From: Stenotrophomonas tumulicola
Lineage (GTDB): Bacteria > Pseudomonadota > Gammaproteobacteria > Xanthomonadales > Xanthomonadaceae
DNA length: 64,000 nucleotides
Reading direction: 5' to 3'
Assembly (NCBI RefSeq): GCF_014117215.1
Contig: NZ_JACGXS010000005.1
Span: forward strand, 241,726-305,725
Notes under the pieces: model-generated
Seen by the model: only the letters and a program-made list of their open reading frames with translations
What the model was told of the DNA's origin: nothing
The model's database searches: none
Position numbers and translations under genes: made by a program
In this document: one piece after another, positions 27,345 to 36,297 of the stretch
How positions within the stretch are numbered: the first letter of the stretch is position 1
How the letters are laid out: each line of letters starts with the position of its first letter

Positions 27345-28242
27345 TAACTTTGGCTCCGGCCGACGTTTCGTCGTCAGCCTCTGGTTCGGAATCGGCTAGG
27401 TCAACAGCCACGGTCGTCGTCGCGACGGCGTTGTCTTCGCTTTCGTTCACTGGCGCCGCGCGCGTTCCCGGCGCGGTTTCGGGGTGCCCGTTTTCAGTGG
27501 GCGAAGGTGCTTGCTCATCAGGATCCGCCGCGGTGGTCGCGGCAGGGGAATCGGGTCCGGCATCGGCGCCATCGGCGGCCGCGTTGCCTTCGTCCAGGAC
27601 GTTGCGGTCATCGGCCGCATCATCGTTTGCCGCCGCATCCGGGCTGGCGGCACTGGCCGGCAGCGCAGCGGCAGGTTGGCCATCGTTGCCCAGCGGCAGC
27701 TGCGGCTCCAGCTCGCCCAGGTCCTTCAACTCCGACAGGGGGGGCAGTTCGTCCAGGCGCTTCAAGCCGAAATAATCGAGGAATCCCTTGGTGGTGCCGA
27801 ACAGCGCCGGCTTGCCGGGCACGTCGCGGTGGCCGATCACGCGGATCCACTCACGCTCTTCCAGCGCCTGGATGATGTTGCTGCTTACGGCCACGCCACG
27901 TACCTGTTCGATCTCGCCACGGGTGATCGGCTGGCGGTAGGCGATCAACGCCAGGGTCTCCAGCGTGGCCCGGGTATAGCGGGTCTTGCGTTCCGTCCAC
28001 AGCCGGCTGATCCAGCCATGCACTTCGCCGGTGACCTGGTAGCGGAAGCCGGAGGCCACCTCCAGCAGTTCCACGCCGCGGCCGGCACAGGCCTCGCGCA
28101 GGTGCTCCAGTGCCCGTTCGATGCTGCCGGCAGGTGCCGGCTCGTCCTCCGGGAACAGCTCCTTGAGCTGCACCAGGGTAAGCGGTTGGGCGGAGGCCAG
28201 CAGGGCGCCTTCGACGATTCGGTTGATCAGCAGTTGATCCAT
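27337..28242 (-). CDS. scpB: SMC-ScpAB complex subunit ScpB
   Basis: 301 residues from ATG 28242 (MDQLLINRIVEGALLASA); an alternative Met at 28287 would add 15 residues overlapping scpA. Two winged-helix domains occupy about 1-185: LVQLKELF, RYTRATLETLALIAYRQPITRGEIE, VSSNIIQALEEREW and FGTTKGFLDYFGL. From about 190 onward is an acidic low-complexity tail rich in Ala/Asp/Glu/Pro that is not part of the core fold. ScpB dimerises and, with ScpA, bridges SMC heads to organise chromosomes. The start lies 13 bp from the scpA stop. Confidence 0.94.
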   Translation of the reverse strand: MDQLLINRIVEGALLASAQPLTLVQLKELFPEDEPAPAGSIERALEHLREACAGRGVELLEVASGFRYQVTGEVHGWISRLWTERKTRYTRATLETLALIAYRQPITRGEIEQVRGVAVSSNIIQALEEREWIRVIGHRDVPGKPALFGTTKGFLDYFGLKRLDELPPLSELKDLGELEPQLPLGNDGQPAAALPASAASPDAAANDDAADDRNVLDEGNAAADGADAGPDSPAATTAADPDEQAPSPTENGHPETAPGTRAAPVNESEDNAVATTTVAVDLADSEPEADDETSAGAKVNE

Positions 28243-28255
28243 CGGCAATTGGTGC

Positions 28256-29161
28256 TTACTCGGCTTGGTTGGCGGCGTCGATGTCATCGAACTCGCTGCT
28301 GAAAGACAGCGGCTCGTTGGTGTTGCCCGCTGCCAGCGATTTGACGTAGATCGGCGCCAGCGGGGCTTCCTGCACGATATCCAGCAGTTGTTCCTTGGCC
28401 AGTTCCAGCATGGCCAGGAAAGTGACCAGCACCCCCAGCTTGCCTTCCTCAGCGGTGAACAGCGATTCGAAACGGTAGAAAACGCCTTCGTCCATGCGGC
28501 CCAGCAGGTCGCCCATGCGCTGGCGCACGCTCAGTGCCTCGCGCTTGATCGCGTGGCCGGTGAACAGGTCGGCGCGCTTGAGGACATCATGCAGCGCCGA
28601 CAACATTTCCTTCAGGTCCACCGGTGGCGGCAGCTTGATCGCCGCGCGGTCGGGCACGAAGGCATGCACCACGGTGGTGTCGCGGTCCTGCCGGGGCAGG
28701 CTGTCGATGTCCTCGGCGGCCTGCTTGAAGCGTTCGTACTCCTGCAGCCGGCGGACCAGTTCGGCGCGCGGATCGACTTCGTCGCCTTCCTCGCTGGCCG
28801 GTCGCGGCAACAGCATGCGCGACTTCACTTCAGCCAGGATCGCCGCCATCACCAGATACTCGGCCGCCAGTTCGAAGCGGAGTTCGCGCATCACCGTGAT
28901 GTATTCCACATACTGCCGGGTGATCTCGGCGACGGGAATGTCCAGTACGTCCAGGTTCTGGCGGCGGATCAGGTACAACAGCAGGTCCAGCGGTCCTTCG
29001 AATGCATCCAGGATGACTTCCAGTGCGTCCGGCGGAATATACAGGTCCTGCGGAATCTGCAGGACCGGTTGCCCATGCACGACGGCCAGCGGCATTTCCT
29101 GCTGCTGTGGGGCGGGCGACCGGATTGACGGGTTCGCGTCGTGCGCGAGTTCAGAAGTCAT
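28256..29161 (-). CDS. scpA: SMC-ScpAB kleisin ScpA
   Basis: 301 residues. After a Gln/Pro-rich leader (about 1-40), the ScpA core: FEGPLDLLLYLIRRQNLDVLDIPVAEIT (N-terminal SMC-binding helix), the central AAEYLVMAAILAEVKSRMLLP, and the C-terminal winged helix LFTAEEGKLGVLVTFLAMLELAKE. Kleisin subunit of bacterial condensin. First gene of scpA-scpB-rluB; its promoter must lie in 29162-29526. Confidence 0.95.
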   Translation of the reverse strand: MTSELAHDANPSIRSPAPQQQEMPLAVVHGQPVLQIPQDLYIPPDALEVILDAFEGPLDLLLYLIRRQNLDVLDIPVAEITRQYVEYITVMRELRFELAAEYLVMAAILAEVKSRMLLPRPASEEGDEVDPRAELVRRLQEYERFKQAAEDIDSLPRQDRDTTVVHAFVPDRAAIKLPPPVDLKEMLSALHDVLKRADLFTGHAIKREALSVRQRMGDLLGRMDEGVFYRFESLFTAEEGKLGVLVTFLAMLELAKEQLLDIVQEAPLAPIYVKSLAAGNTNEPLSFSSEFDDIDAANQAE

Positions 29162-29526
29162 CTAATGGACATCAGGATTGCAACGGACCAGTCGTGGCGC
29201 CGCCGGTGCCACCGACGGGTATCGGACAGGCGGCCAAGGAGCCAGCACGCGCCGGCATCGGCGCGATTCCAAACATCAAAAAGCAGGACGCACCGCATTG
29301 GCGGCAGCGACGAAACTACGGGAGGTCGTCTACGTGGCCTGGTCGGTGGCAACAGGTCGATCGTCGGCGGCCTGCGGGGCCTCTGGACCGACGGGACGTT
29401 GCGTCCAGTCACGTGCAATGGGGATAGGTTACGGCTTTGCCGGCGCGCTGTCCAGTCGGCACCGTCCGGCGGCGATCCAGCCGCTAGAATCGATGCCTGG
29501 TCCAGCAGGACAACCAGGAGACAAGC
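29162..29526. other. Divergent intergenic region, scpA / yciI
   Basis: About 365 bp. Open frames of 120-230 codons cross it on both strands, but none shows a recognisable family, a sensible start or normal composition. A possible -10, TAGAAT (29485-29490), lies 37 bp before the yciI start. Nothing else is supported. Confidence 0.5.
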
Positions 29527-29826
29527 ATGTGGTACGTGATCGAAGGGTATGACGGCCAGGATGTCCTGCCCGCCAGGCAGGCGGCGCGTCCGGCGCATCT
29601 GGCGCGGCTGCAGGCGCTGCGGGAAGCTGGGCGGCTGTTGCTGGCCGGGCCCTGTCCGGCGATCGACAGCGAGGATCCGGGTGCGGCCGGTTTCAGCGGC
29701 AGCCTGGTGGTGGCGGAGTTCGAATCGCTGGCCGCAGCGCGCGCCTGGGCCGACGCCGATCCCTATGTGGCGGCCGGCGTCTATGTGCGGACCGAGGTCC
29801 GTCCGTTCCGCAGGGTGTTGCCGTGA
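29527..29826 (+). CDS. YciI-family protein
   Basis: 99-residue ferredoxin-like alpha+beta protein of the YciI family (PF03795). Family marks are the N-terminal [31 protein letters not shown] and the C-terminal [17 protein letters not shown] segment (here [13 protein letters not shown]), with a conserved His/Asp pair often proposed as active. The biochemical function is unknown. The stop overlaps the GTG start of the bolA gene, and in many gammaproteobacteria YciI and BolA-type genes are neighbours. Confidence 0.88.
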   Translation: MWYVIEGYDGQDVLPARQAARPAHLARLQALREAGRLLLAGPCPAIDSEDPGAAGFSGSLVVAEFESLAAARAWADADPYVAAGVYVRTEVRPFRRVLP

Positions 29827-30101
29827 GCAACGCCGATCGCATCGACCGTATCCGCGTTGCACTGCAGCAATCCCTCGCCCCGCATCATCTGGATATCCAG
29901 GACGACAGCCACCTGCACGCGGGGCACGCAGGGGCTCGTGACGGGCGCGGGCACTTCACCGTATCGGTGGTCAGCGAGGCCTTCCAGGGCTTGTCTCCGA
30001 TTGCGCGGCATCGCGCCGTGTACACCGCACTTGGCGGCATGATGGAGACCGATATCCACGCGTTGTCCATCCATGCCCGCACCCCGGCCGAGGCTGGCTG
30101 A
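29823..30101 (+). CDS. bolA: BolA-family protein
   Basis: 92 residues from GTG 29823 (overlap GTGA with the yciI-like gene). The class II KH-like BolA fold is supported by [27 protein letters not shown] (the conserved His cluster for [2Fe-2S] glutaredoxin partnership), [13 protein letters not shown] and [20 protein letters not shown]. Probable role in iron-sulfur trafficking with a monothiol glutaredoxin and/or stress transcription. Which BolA paralogue it is (BolA or IbaG) is not certain; the length suggests BolA. Confidence 0.9.
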   Translation: MSNADRIDRIRVALQQSLAPHHLDIQDDSHLHAGHAGARDGRGHFTVSVVSEAFQGLSPIARHRAVYTALGGMMETDIHALSIHARTPAEAG

Positions 30102-30207
30102 TCCCATGTCCGCTCCTGTCCGGCGATGCCCAAGGGGCGTCCTGCCGAGGACAGCAGAGGGACCTCATCGTGTCATTCAGGACCAACGGAGTGTTTACAT
30201 TGGGCAT

Positions 30208-30221
30208 TGGAAACGATTACA
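30208..30221 (+). promoter_or_regulatory. Candidate LacI-type operator before lacI
   Basis: TGGAAACGATTACA is an imperfect palindrome centred on CG, the usual LacI/GalR operator form. It lies 44 bp before the lacI start and is almost the same as the site at 34626-34639. A TTTACA (30194-30199) upstream may be the -35 element. Autoregulation is inferred. Confidence 0.6.
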
Positions 30222-30264
30222 TTCCGCGCCAAGCTGAAAAGCTCAAGTCGTGGAGGGCGGCTTC

Positions 30265-31314
30265 GTGAACAAGGCAGCCATCACAATCAAGGATGTCGCA
30301 AGGGAAGCCAAGGTCTCCGTGGCCACGGTTTCGCGCGCGCTCAACGGGCATGAAAATGTCGCCGAACCGGTGCGCCAACTGGTGCTCGAGGTTGCCGCAC
30401 GCCTGCGCTATACGCCGCATGCCGCCGCGCGCAGCCTCAGCAGCCGTCGCACCAACACGGTGGGCGTGGTGCTGCCCGACCTGTACGGAGAGTTCTTTTC
30501 CGAGCTGATGCGCGGCATCGACCAGGTCGCCCGCACGCGCCGCCAGCACCTGCTGGTATCCAGCTACCACGGCGACCAGGTCCAGCAGGGGGCGGCCCTG
30601 CGTGCCATGCGTGGACGCGTGGACGGCCTGCTGGTGCTTTCGCCGTATGCCGAAAGCCCCGGCTTCCTTACCGACAACCTGCCGCAGTCGCTGCCCACGG
30701 TGCTGATAAACACCTATCTGCCAGACCAAGACCATCCGGTGCTGAGCATCGACGACCACGCCGGTGCGGTCACCATGACCCGCCACCTGCTCGACGTCGG
30801 CCATCGCCGCATCGCGTTCATTTCAGGCCCGGATTCCAACTACGATGCGCGCGAGCGCCTGCGTGGCTTCCGTGACGCACTGGCTGCGTTCGGCGGCGAT
30901 GCACAAGGCATCGAGTTGCCCGGCGATTTCGACGAGGCTTCCGGACATCGCGCCGGACAGGAGTTACTGGCAGCCGGGACGCTGCCTGATGCGGTATTCG
31001 CCGCCAACGACATGATGGCCCTGGGTTGCCTGTACGCATTCGCGCAGGCAGGGCTGCGGGTGCCGGACGATATCGCGCTTGCCGGTTTCGATGACATTCC
31101 GCTTGCGCGCTTCGTTCACCCGTCGTTGACGACGATGCAGGTGAGTATCGCTGGACTGGGTGACATGGCCATGACGCGCCTGATGCAGTTGATGGATTCA
31201 AAGATCACCGAAGGAGCAGGTGACAAGCAGACGCTGGTGCCACGACTGATCGTGCGTGATTCGAGCAGGAGCAAGCCAGGCAGGTCCAGCACCGACACGT
31301 CATCCGGCCGTTGA
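30265..31314 (+). CDS. LacI-family transcriptional regulator of the glycan locus
   Basis: 349 residues from GTG 30265, placed 8-9 nt after GGAGG; a start at 30250 is less likely. The DNA-binding head is ITIKDVAREAKVSVATVSRALNG, followed by the hinge helix (AARSLSSRRT) and a periplasmic-binding-protein-like sugar domain with NTVGVVLPDL, LSIDDHAGAV, HRRIAFISG, AVFAANDMMALG and AGFDDIP. It heads the glycan block with nearly identical operators before itself and before the lipoprotein gene 34693, so it is the obvious repressor; the inducer would be a sugar from the degraded glycan. Confidence 0.92.
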   Translation: MNKAAITIKDVAREAKVSVATVSRALNGHENVAEPVRQLVLEVAARLRYTPHAAARSLSSRRTNTVGVVLPDLYGEFFSELMRGIDQVARTRRQHLLVSSYHGDQVQQGAALRAMRGRVDGLLVLSPYAESPGFLTDNLPQSLPTVLINTYLPDQDHPVLSIDDHAGAVTMTRHLLDVGHRRIAFISGPDSNYDARERLRGFRDALAAFGGDAQGIELPGDFDEASGHRAGQELLAAGTLPDAVFAANDMMALGCLYAFAQAGLRVPDDIALAGFDDIPLARFVHPSLTTMQVSIAGLGDMAMTRLMQLMDSKITEGAGDKQTLVPRLIVRDSSRSKPGRSSTDTSSGR

Positions 31315-31337
31315 AGCCGGAGACATTCTTTTTTTTT
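31304..31337 (+). terminator. Weak hairpin and T-tract between lacI and the TonB receptor
   Basis: CCGGC (31304-) and GCCGG (31316-31320) can pair in a short stem straddling the lacI stop; a run of nine T (31329-31337) follows after a gap. Possibly a partial terminator separating lacI from the receptor. Confidence 0.3.
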
Positions 31338-31390
31338 GTTTGACATGAAAGGGGCCGCCAACACGGCCGCCACCACCCCCGGAGATTTTC

Positions 31391-34300
31391 ATGACGCAGT
31401 TCAATACCAGCTACCGCACGCCGGCACGCCGGTTGCTTACCGTCGCACTGGCAAGCTGCCTGATGCTGGGCGCGGCCCCCGATCTGATGGCCCAGTCGGC
31501 CAATGCTTCGCTGCGTGGACAGGTCGCACAGGCCGAAGCCGGCAGCGAAGTGGTCGCCACCAACATCGCCACCGGTACCGTGCGTCGCAGCACCGTCCGC
31601 GCTGATGGCAGTTACTCGCTGATGGGCCTGGACCCTGGCACCTACAACGTGGTGGCCAATGGCCAGACCCAGAAAGTGACCGTGACGGTGGCCTCGACAT
31701 CGACGTTGAACTTCGCTGGCGGCAGCGCGGCCGCACCGGCCGGCGATGCGACCACACTCGATGCGGTCACCGTGGTCGCGCCGACCCTGCTGCAGGAAGT
31801 ACGCACGTCCGAAGTCGGCAAGACCGTCAGCCTGCAGCAGATCCAGACCACCCCGCAGGTATCGCGCAACTTCCTGGAGTTCGCCGACGCGGTGCCGGGC
31901 ATGATCTTCACCCGTGATGCCAAGGGCAACACCTCGCTGCGCGGTGGTGCAACCAACTCCGATGGCACCAACGTCTACATCGATGGCGTGGGCCAGAAGA
32001 GCTACGTCAAGGGCGGCGGCGTGGCGGGGCAGTCCGGCAGCGCCGGCAACCCGTTCCCGCAGCTGGCGATCGGCGAATACAAGGTCATCAGTGGCAACTA
32101 CAAGGCCGAGTATGGCCAGGTGTCCAGTGCGGCGGTGACTGCGGCGACCAAGTCGGGTACCAACGAGTTCAAGGGTGAGACCTTCTACCGTTATACCAAC
32201 GAAGACATGCGTGCCAAGACCCCCGCCGAGCGCCAGGCCGGCCAGACCAAGATGGTCTCGGCGGAGAAGGAATACGGCTTTGCCCTGGGCGGCCCGATCA
32301 TCCAGGACAAGGCGCATTTCTTCGTGACCTACGAAGCCAAGCGCTTCGACCTGCCGGTCACCATCGCCCCGGATGGCGCGGTCACCGGCAGCGCCGGCCA
32401 GCTGCCGGCCGACGGTGCCGCTGGCCTCGGCCCGGCCAGCCAGCCATTCCAGCAGGATCTGATCTTCGCCAAGATCGACTTCGAGCCGACCGACAACGAT
32501 CGCATCGAGCTGACCTTCCAGGACCGCGACGAAACCCAGCAGCAGTTCAGTGGCCAGACCTCGCCGGAAGCCGGCAGGGAAGTGGTCAATACCGACCGTC
32601 GTTACGCACTGCGCTGGAACCACAGCGGTGAGCGTTACTACAACGAAATGATGGTCACCCACGAAGATTCGTTCAACAACCCGACGCCGATCACCTTGGC
32701 CAACGGCATCATCTACACCGCTCCGGACGGCACCGAAGACCGCACCGTGGTGAAGGTCGGTGGCGCATCGGCGCTGGATTCGCAGGTGAAGGGCCAGAAG
32801 GGCTGGTCGATCGAAGACAATCTGACCCTGGATGGCATCCAGTGGGCCGGTGACCACACCATCAAGATGGGCGTGAAGTACAAGGAAATCGACCTGTACG
32901 CCTCGGATGCGGCGCAGATCAATCCGGCTTTCACCTATACCCTGGGTGATCCGGACTTCCCGTCCGACATCCCGTACAAGGCGCAGTTCGTCAAGCCGGT
33001 GACCGGCATCGGCGGCGTGAGCTCGGAAGTGCGCTCGAAGTCCAAGCAGATCGGCATCTTCATCCAGGACGACTGGCAGGTGAACGATCACCTGCAGCTG
33101 AACCTCGGCCTGCGCTGGGACTACGAAAAGACTCCGTCCTACCTGGACTTCGTGACCCCGACCGAAGTGGTCGACGCGCTGTACTCGCAGGATCCGCGCG
33201 CCGCCGCCGGCCAGTCCTATGCCGATTCGCTGGCGCTGGGCGGCCTGGACATCAACGATTACATCAGCAACGGGCACAACCGCAAGGCGTTCAAGGATGC
33301 CTGGCAGCCGCGCGTGGGCTTCTCGTATGACATCAACGCCGACGAGCAGCACGTGTTCCACGGTGGTGCCGGCCGCTCGTATGACCGCGATCTGTTCGAC
33401 AACCTGCAGCTGGAAACCACCAAGCTGGCCCTGCCGCAGCCGACCATCTACTTCCGCAACCCGGCCACCGGCGGCTGTCTCAATGGCCAGGCGGCCTGCT
33501 ACGACTGGGACCCGAACCTGCTCAACGGCATCGGCAACCTGCAGGCCCTGGTGGGTGCCACCAGCAATGCCGGCCTGGAAGTGGACCTGCTCAACAACAA
33601 CCTGAAAGTGCCGTACTCCGACCAGTTCAGCCTCGGCATGAGCAACCAGTTCGGTGACTGGCTGACCGATGCCACCATCGCCCGCACGCTGAGCTACGAC
33701 GGCTTCGCCTTCACCCTCGGCAACCGCTACCCGACCGGCCAGTTCTTCGATGACCCGCGCCTGTGCGGTGGCACCGAGGCGGGCCTGGGCCAGGCCTGGA
33801 GCTGCAACGTGCCGGGCTTCGGCAGCCTGATCATCGGCCAGCAGGGCATCAAGACCCGTGCAACCCAGGTGCTGCTGTCTGCGCAGAAACCGTTCACCCA
33901 GGAAAGCGGCTGGGGCACGTCGATTGCCTACACCTGGACCAACGCGCGTCATAACCGCGACATCAACGAGCATTACGCCTTTGACCGTGGCCTGATCGGC
34001 GACTACCCGACCATCCGTTCCAACGGTGCGCCGCGCCACCGCCTGGTGGTCACCGGTTCCTATGCCGGCTTCTGGGGCATCACCTTCGGCGGCAAGGTCA
34101 CCCTGGCCACGCCGACGGCGGCGAACGACTGGTACAACGTGATGCAGGCCAGTGGCTACAACCTGCCGACCCCGGGCGCCGCCGTGCCCAACGGCAATGG
34201 CAAGTTCCTGCTCGGTGGCAAGATCTTCGGCTACCGTTCGGTCGACCTGCAGGCAACGAAGACGTTCAAGATGGCACACGACACCGAGCTGTACGCCCGT

Positions 34301-34450
34301 ATCGACATCATCAACGTGTTCAACTTCGACAACTTCTCCACCTACAACTACACCAAGCCCGACGGCAAGCTGCTCGCCAGCTACAACGAGACCGGCGATA
34401 TCGTCGGTACGCCGCGCCAGGTCAAGGCGGAAGTCGGCTTCCGCTTCTGA
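31391..34450 (+). CDS. TonB-dependent outer-membrane receptor, probable glycan importer
   Basis: 1019 residues. Signal peptide about 1-35 (cut after LMAQSA); residues about 37-100 form a carboxypeptidase-regulatory-like beta domain (ASLRGQVAQAEAGSEV..., RADGSYSLMGLDPGTY), then a plug (about 130-250: SLRGGATNSDGTNVYIDGVG) and a 22-strand barrel ending in the outer-membrane sorting motif EVGFRF. This is the Oar/SusC-like type of xanthomonads, used for oligosaccharides. It follows lacI by 76 bp and precedes the hydrolase/transporter run, so the cargo is probably the same glycan. No LacI operator copy is visible directly before it. Confidence 0.9.
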   Translation: MTQFNTSYRTPARRLLTVALASCLMLGAAPDLMAQSANASLRGQVAQAEAGSEVVATNIATGTVRRSTVRADGSYSLMGLDPGTYNVVANGQTQKVTVTVASTSTLNFAGGSAAAPAGDATTLDAVTVVAPTLLQEVRTSEVGKTVSLQQIQTTPQVSRNFLEFADAVPGMIFTRDAKGNTSLRGGATNSDGTNVYIDGVGQKSYVKGGGVAGQSGSAGNPFPQLAIGEYKVISGNYKAEYGQVSSAAVTAATKSGTNEFKGETFYRYTNEDMRAKTPAERQAGQTKMVSAEKEYGFALGGPIIQDKAHFFVTYEAKRFDLPVTIAPDGAVTGSAGQLPADGAAGLGPASQPFQQDLIFAKIDFEPTDNDRIELTFQDRDETQQQFSGQTSPEAGREVVNTDRRYALRWNHSGERYYNEMMVTHEDSFNNPTPITLANGIIYTAPDGTEDRTVVKVGGASALDSQVKGQKGWSIEDNLTLDGIQWAGDHTIKMGVKYKEIDLYASDAAQINPAFTYTLGDPDFPSDIPYKAQFVKPVTGIGGVSSEVRSKSKQIGIFIQDDWQVNDHLQLNLGLRWDYEKTPSYLDFVTPTEVVDALYSQDPRAAAGQSYADSLALGGLDINDYISNGHNRKAFKDAWQPRVGFSYDINADEQHVFHGGAGRSYDRDLFDNLQLETTKLALPQPTIYFRNPATGGCLNGQAACYDWDPNLLNGIGNLQALVGATSNAGLEVDLLNNNLKVPYSDQFSLGMSNQFGDWLTDATIARTLSYDGFAFTLGNRYPTGQFFDDPRLCGGTEAGLGQAWSCNVPGFGSLIIGQQGIKTRATQVLLSAQKPFTQESGWGTSIAYTWTNARHNRDINEHYAFDRGLIGDYPTIRSNGAPRHRLVVTGSYAGFWGITFGGKVTLATPTAANDWYNVMQASGYNLPTPGAAVPNGNGKFLLGGKIFGYRSVDLQATKTFKMAHDTELYARIDIINVFNFDNFSTYNYTKPDGKLLASYNETGDIVGTPRQVKAEVGFRF

Positions 34451-34625
34451 TCGTGATATCCGGCACCGTCCCCTCGGGCGGTGCCGGGGCCGCACGCCGG
34501 CTTGCCTTGGCAGGCCGGTGGACGGCACGGCCCCTTGTCGCGTGGCCGATGGCAAGTGTCGGGGCAGTGATGAACGCAGGGCATCCATACCCGCTACACG
34601 ACAGCGGGATTTTTATATGGGCTTC
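34451..34625 (+). other. Gap after the TonB receptor
   Basis: GGCACCG (34461-) pairs with CGGTGCC (34478-34484) to give a likely terminator stem for the receptor gene; no T-run is seen. The rest up to the operator at 34626 shows no gene. Confidence 0.45.
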
Positions 34626-34639
34626 TGTAAACGATTTCA
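34626..34639 (+). promoter_or_regulatory. Candidate LacI-type operator before the hydrolase/ABC operon
   Basis: TGTAAACGATTTCA differs from the site before lacI at two of 14 bases (positions 3 and 12). TATGCT (34653-34658) is a plausible -10, which would put the operator over the -35 region and explain repression. The first gene starts at 34693. Confidence 0.62.
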
Positions 34640-34692
34640 GTCTGGTTGAGGCTATGCTCTCCAGTACGCATATGCGCAAGAGGTGGTAGTCG

Positions 34693-36297
34693 ATGAATTC
34701 ACGTTGGGTGATGTCGCTGGCTTTGCTGTCCGTGGCGATGGCCGGTTGCAAACCGCAGGCACAGCCGGAGCCGGCCAAACCGAAGCCGCCGGTGATCCTG
34801 GTCGAGGCCGATGTGCCGCCGCGGCCGATGAAACCTGAACTGCCGCCGCTGTTCGATGACATCCAACGCCGCACGTTCCAGTTTTTCTGGGATACGTCCA
34901 ATGAAATCAACGGGCTGACCCCGGACCGCTATCCCTCGCGCCCGTTCGCCAGCATCGCCTCGGTCGGTTTCGCGCTGACCGCTTATCCGATCGGCATCGA
35001 AAACGGCTGGGTCAGCCGGACCCAGGCGATCGACCGCACCCTGACCACGCTGAAGTTCCTGCGTGACGTGCCGATGGGCCCGCAGCGTACCGGCAAGGCC
35101 GGTTACAAGGGGTTCTACTACCACTTCCTGGACATGCAGGAAGGCCGCCGCTACGACAGCTGGGTGGAGCTCTCTTCGGTCGATACCGCGCTGCTGATGA
35201 TGGGCGTGCTGTTCGCGCAGTCGTACTACGACGGCGACGATGCGCGCGAGAAGGAAATACGCAGCATCGCCGACACCCTGTACAAGCGCGTGGACTGGCC
35301 GTGGCTGCAGGAGCGTTCGCCGTTGATCTCGATGGGTTGGTTCCCGGAGAGCGGCACCATCGAGCACGACTGGATGGGCTACAACGAAGCAATGATCGTC
35401 TACATCCTCGCGCTGGGTTCGCCGACACACCCGGTGAGCCCGGATGCGTGGACGGTATGGACGCGCACCTACGACAACGACTGGGGCGTTTTCCAGGGCC
35501 AGGAATACCTGTCGTTCGGTCCGCTGTTCGGCCATCAGTACAGCCATGTCTGGATCGACTTCCGTGACATCCAGGATGCCTACATGCGCGAGCGGGGCAG
35601 CACCTATTTCCTCAACAGCCGTTCGGCGGCGTTGGCGCAGCGCGAATATGCGATCGACAATCCGATGAACTGGAAGGAGTACGGGCAGAACGTATGGGGC
35701 CTGACCGCCAGCGACGGGCCGCAGAACACCACCCAGGAATACCGGGGGGAGCAGCGCCAGTTCCGCCATTACTCTTCGCGCGGCGCCGGCCTGCGCGAGA
35801 ATTTCGACGATGGCACCATCGCACCGACCGCGGCGATCTCTTCGATCGTGTTTGCACCGGAGGAAGTGATCCCGGCCACCCAGGAAATGCACAAGCGTTT
35901 TGGTGATTACATCTATTCCAGCTACGGCTTCCTGGATTCGTTCAATCCCAGCTTCAACTATGACATTCCCATCAAGACCGGGCGGACCGTGCCCGGCCGT
36001 GGCTGGGTCGCCAGTGATTACATCGGCATCGACCAGGGGCCGATCCTCACCATGATCGCCAACTACCGCAATGATTTCGTGTGGGAGGTGATGAAGAAGA
36101 ACCCGCACATCCGCAAGGGGCTGGAACGCGCCGGGTTCTCCGGTGGCTGGCTGACCCCCGAAGGCGAGCAGCAGCCGCTGCAGCTGGAGAAGGACGAGAA
36201 GGCCGCCGGCGCACGCGCGGTCGGTATCGCAGAATCGCGCGCCGCTGCCGCACAGGAACAGAAGAATGCAAGCCGCAACAACAACGCCGGCAAGTAA
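34693..36297 (+). CDS. Glycoamylase-domain (GH144-like) lipoprotein
   Basis: 534 residues. Lipobox MAGC gives Cys 19 as the lipid-anchored residue. From about 50 to 480 the protein is the (alpha/alpha)6 'glycoamylase' domain (PF10091), the fold of GH144 endo-beta-1,2-glucanases and of the central part of cyclic beta-1,2-glucan synthase. Candidate acidic catalytic residues are Asp 164 (SSVDTALL) and Glu 232 (GYNEAMI). The C-terminus is Ala/Gln-rich. First gene of the operon; the stop overlaps the next gene by 32 nt. Beta-1,2-glucanase is the best guess, not proof: other glucans are possible. Confidence 0.78.
   Translation: MNSRWVMSLALLSVAMAGCKPQAQPEPAKPKPPVILVEADVPPRPMKPELPPLFDDIQRRTFQFFWDTSNEINGLTPDRYPSRPFASIASVGFALTAYPIGIENGWVSRTQAIDRTLTTLKFLRDVPMGPQRTGKAGYKGFYYHFLDMQEGRRYDSWVELSSVDTALLMMGVLFAQSYYDGDDAREKEIRSIADTLYKRVDWPWLQERSPLISMGWFPESGTIEHDWMGYNEAMIVYILALGSPTHPVSPDAWTVWTRTYDNDWGVFQGQEYLSFGPLFGHQYSHVWIDFRDIQDAYMRERGSTYFLNSRSAALAQREYAIDNPMNWKEYGQNVWGLTASDGPQNTTQEYRGEQRQFRHYSSRGAGLRENFDDGTIAPTAAISSIVFAPEEVIPATQEMHKRFGDYIYSSYGFLDSFNPSFNYDIPIKTGRTVPGRGWVASDYIGIDQGPILTMIANYRNDFVWEVMKKNPHIRKGLERAGFSGGWLTPEGEQQPLQLEKDEKAAGARAVGIAESRAAAAQEQKNASRNNNAGK

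Noticed and set aside
29141..29539. Overlapping short frames between scpA and the yciI-like gene
   Set aside because: Composition is Arg/Ser-rich in all frames, no ribosome sites and no known family; treated as intergenic.
31205..34588. 1127-codon open frame on the minus strand opposite the TonB receptor
   Set aside because: Antisense shadow caused by high-GC codon bias; the plus-strand receptor has signal peptide, plug and C-terminal F, while the opposite frame has no recognisable domain.
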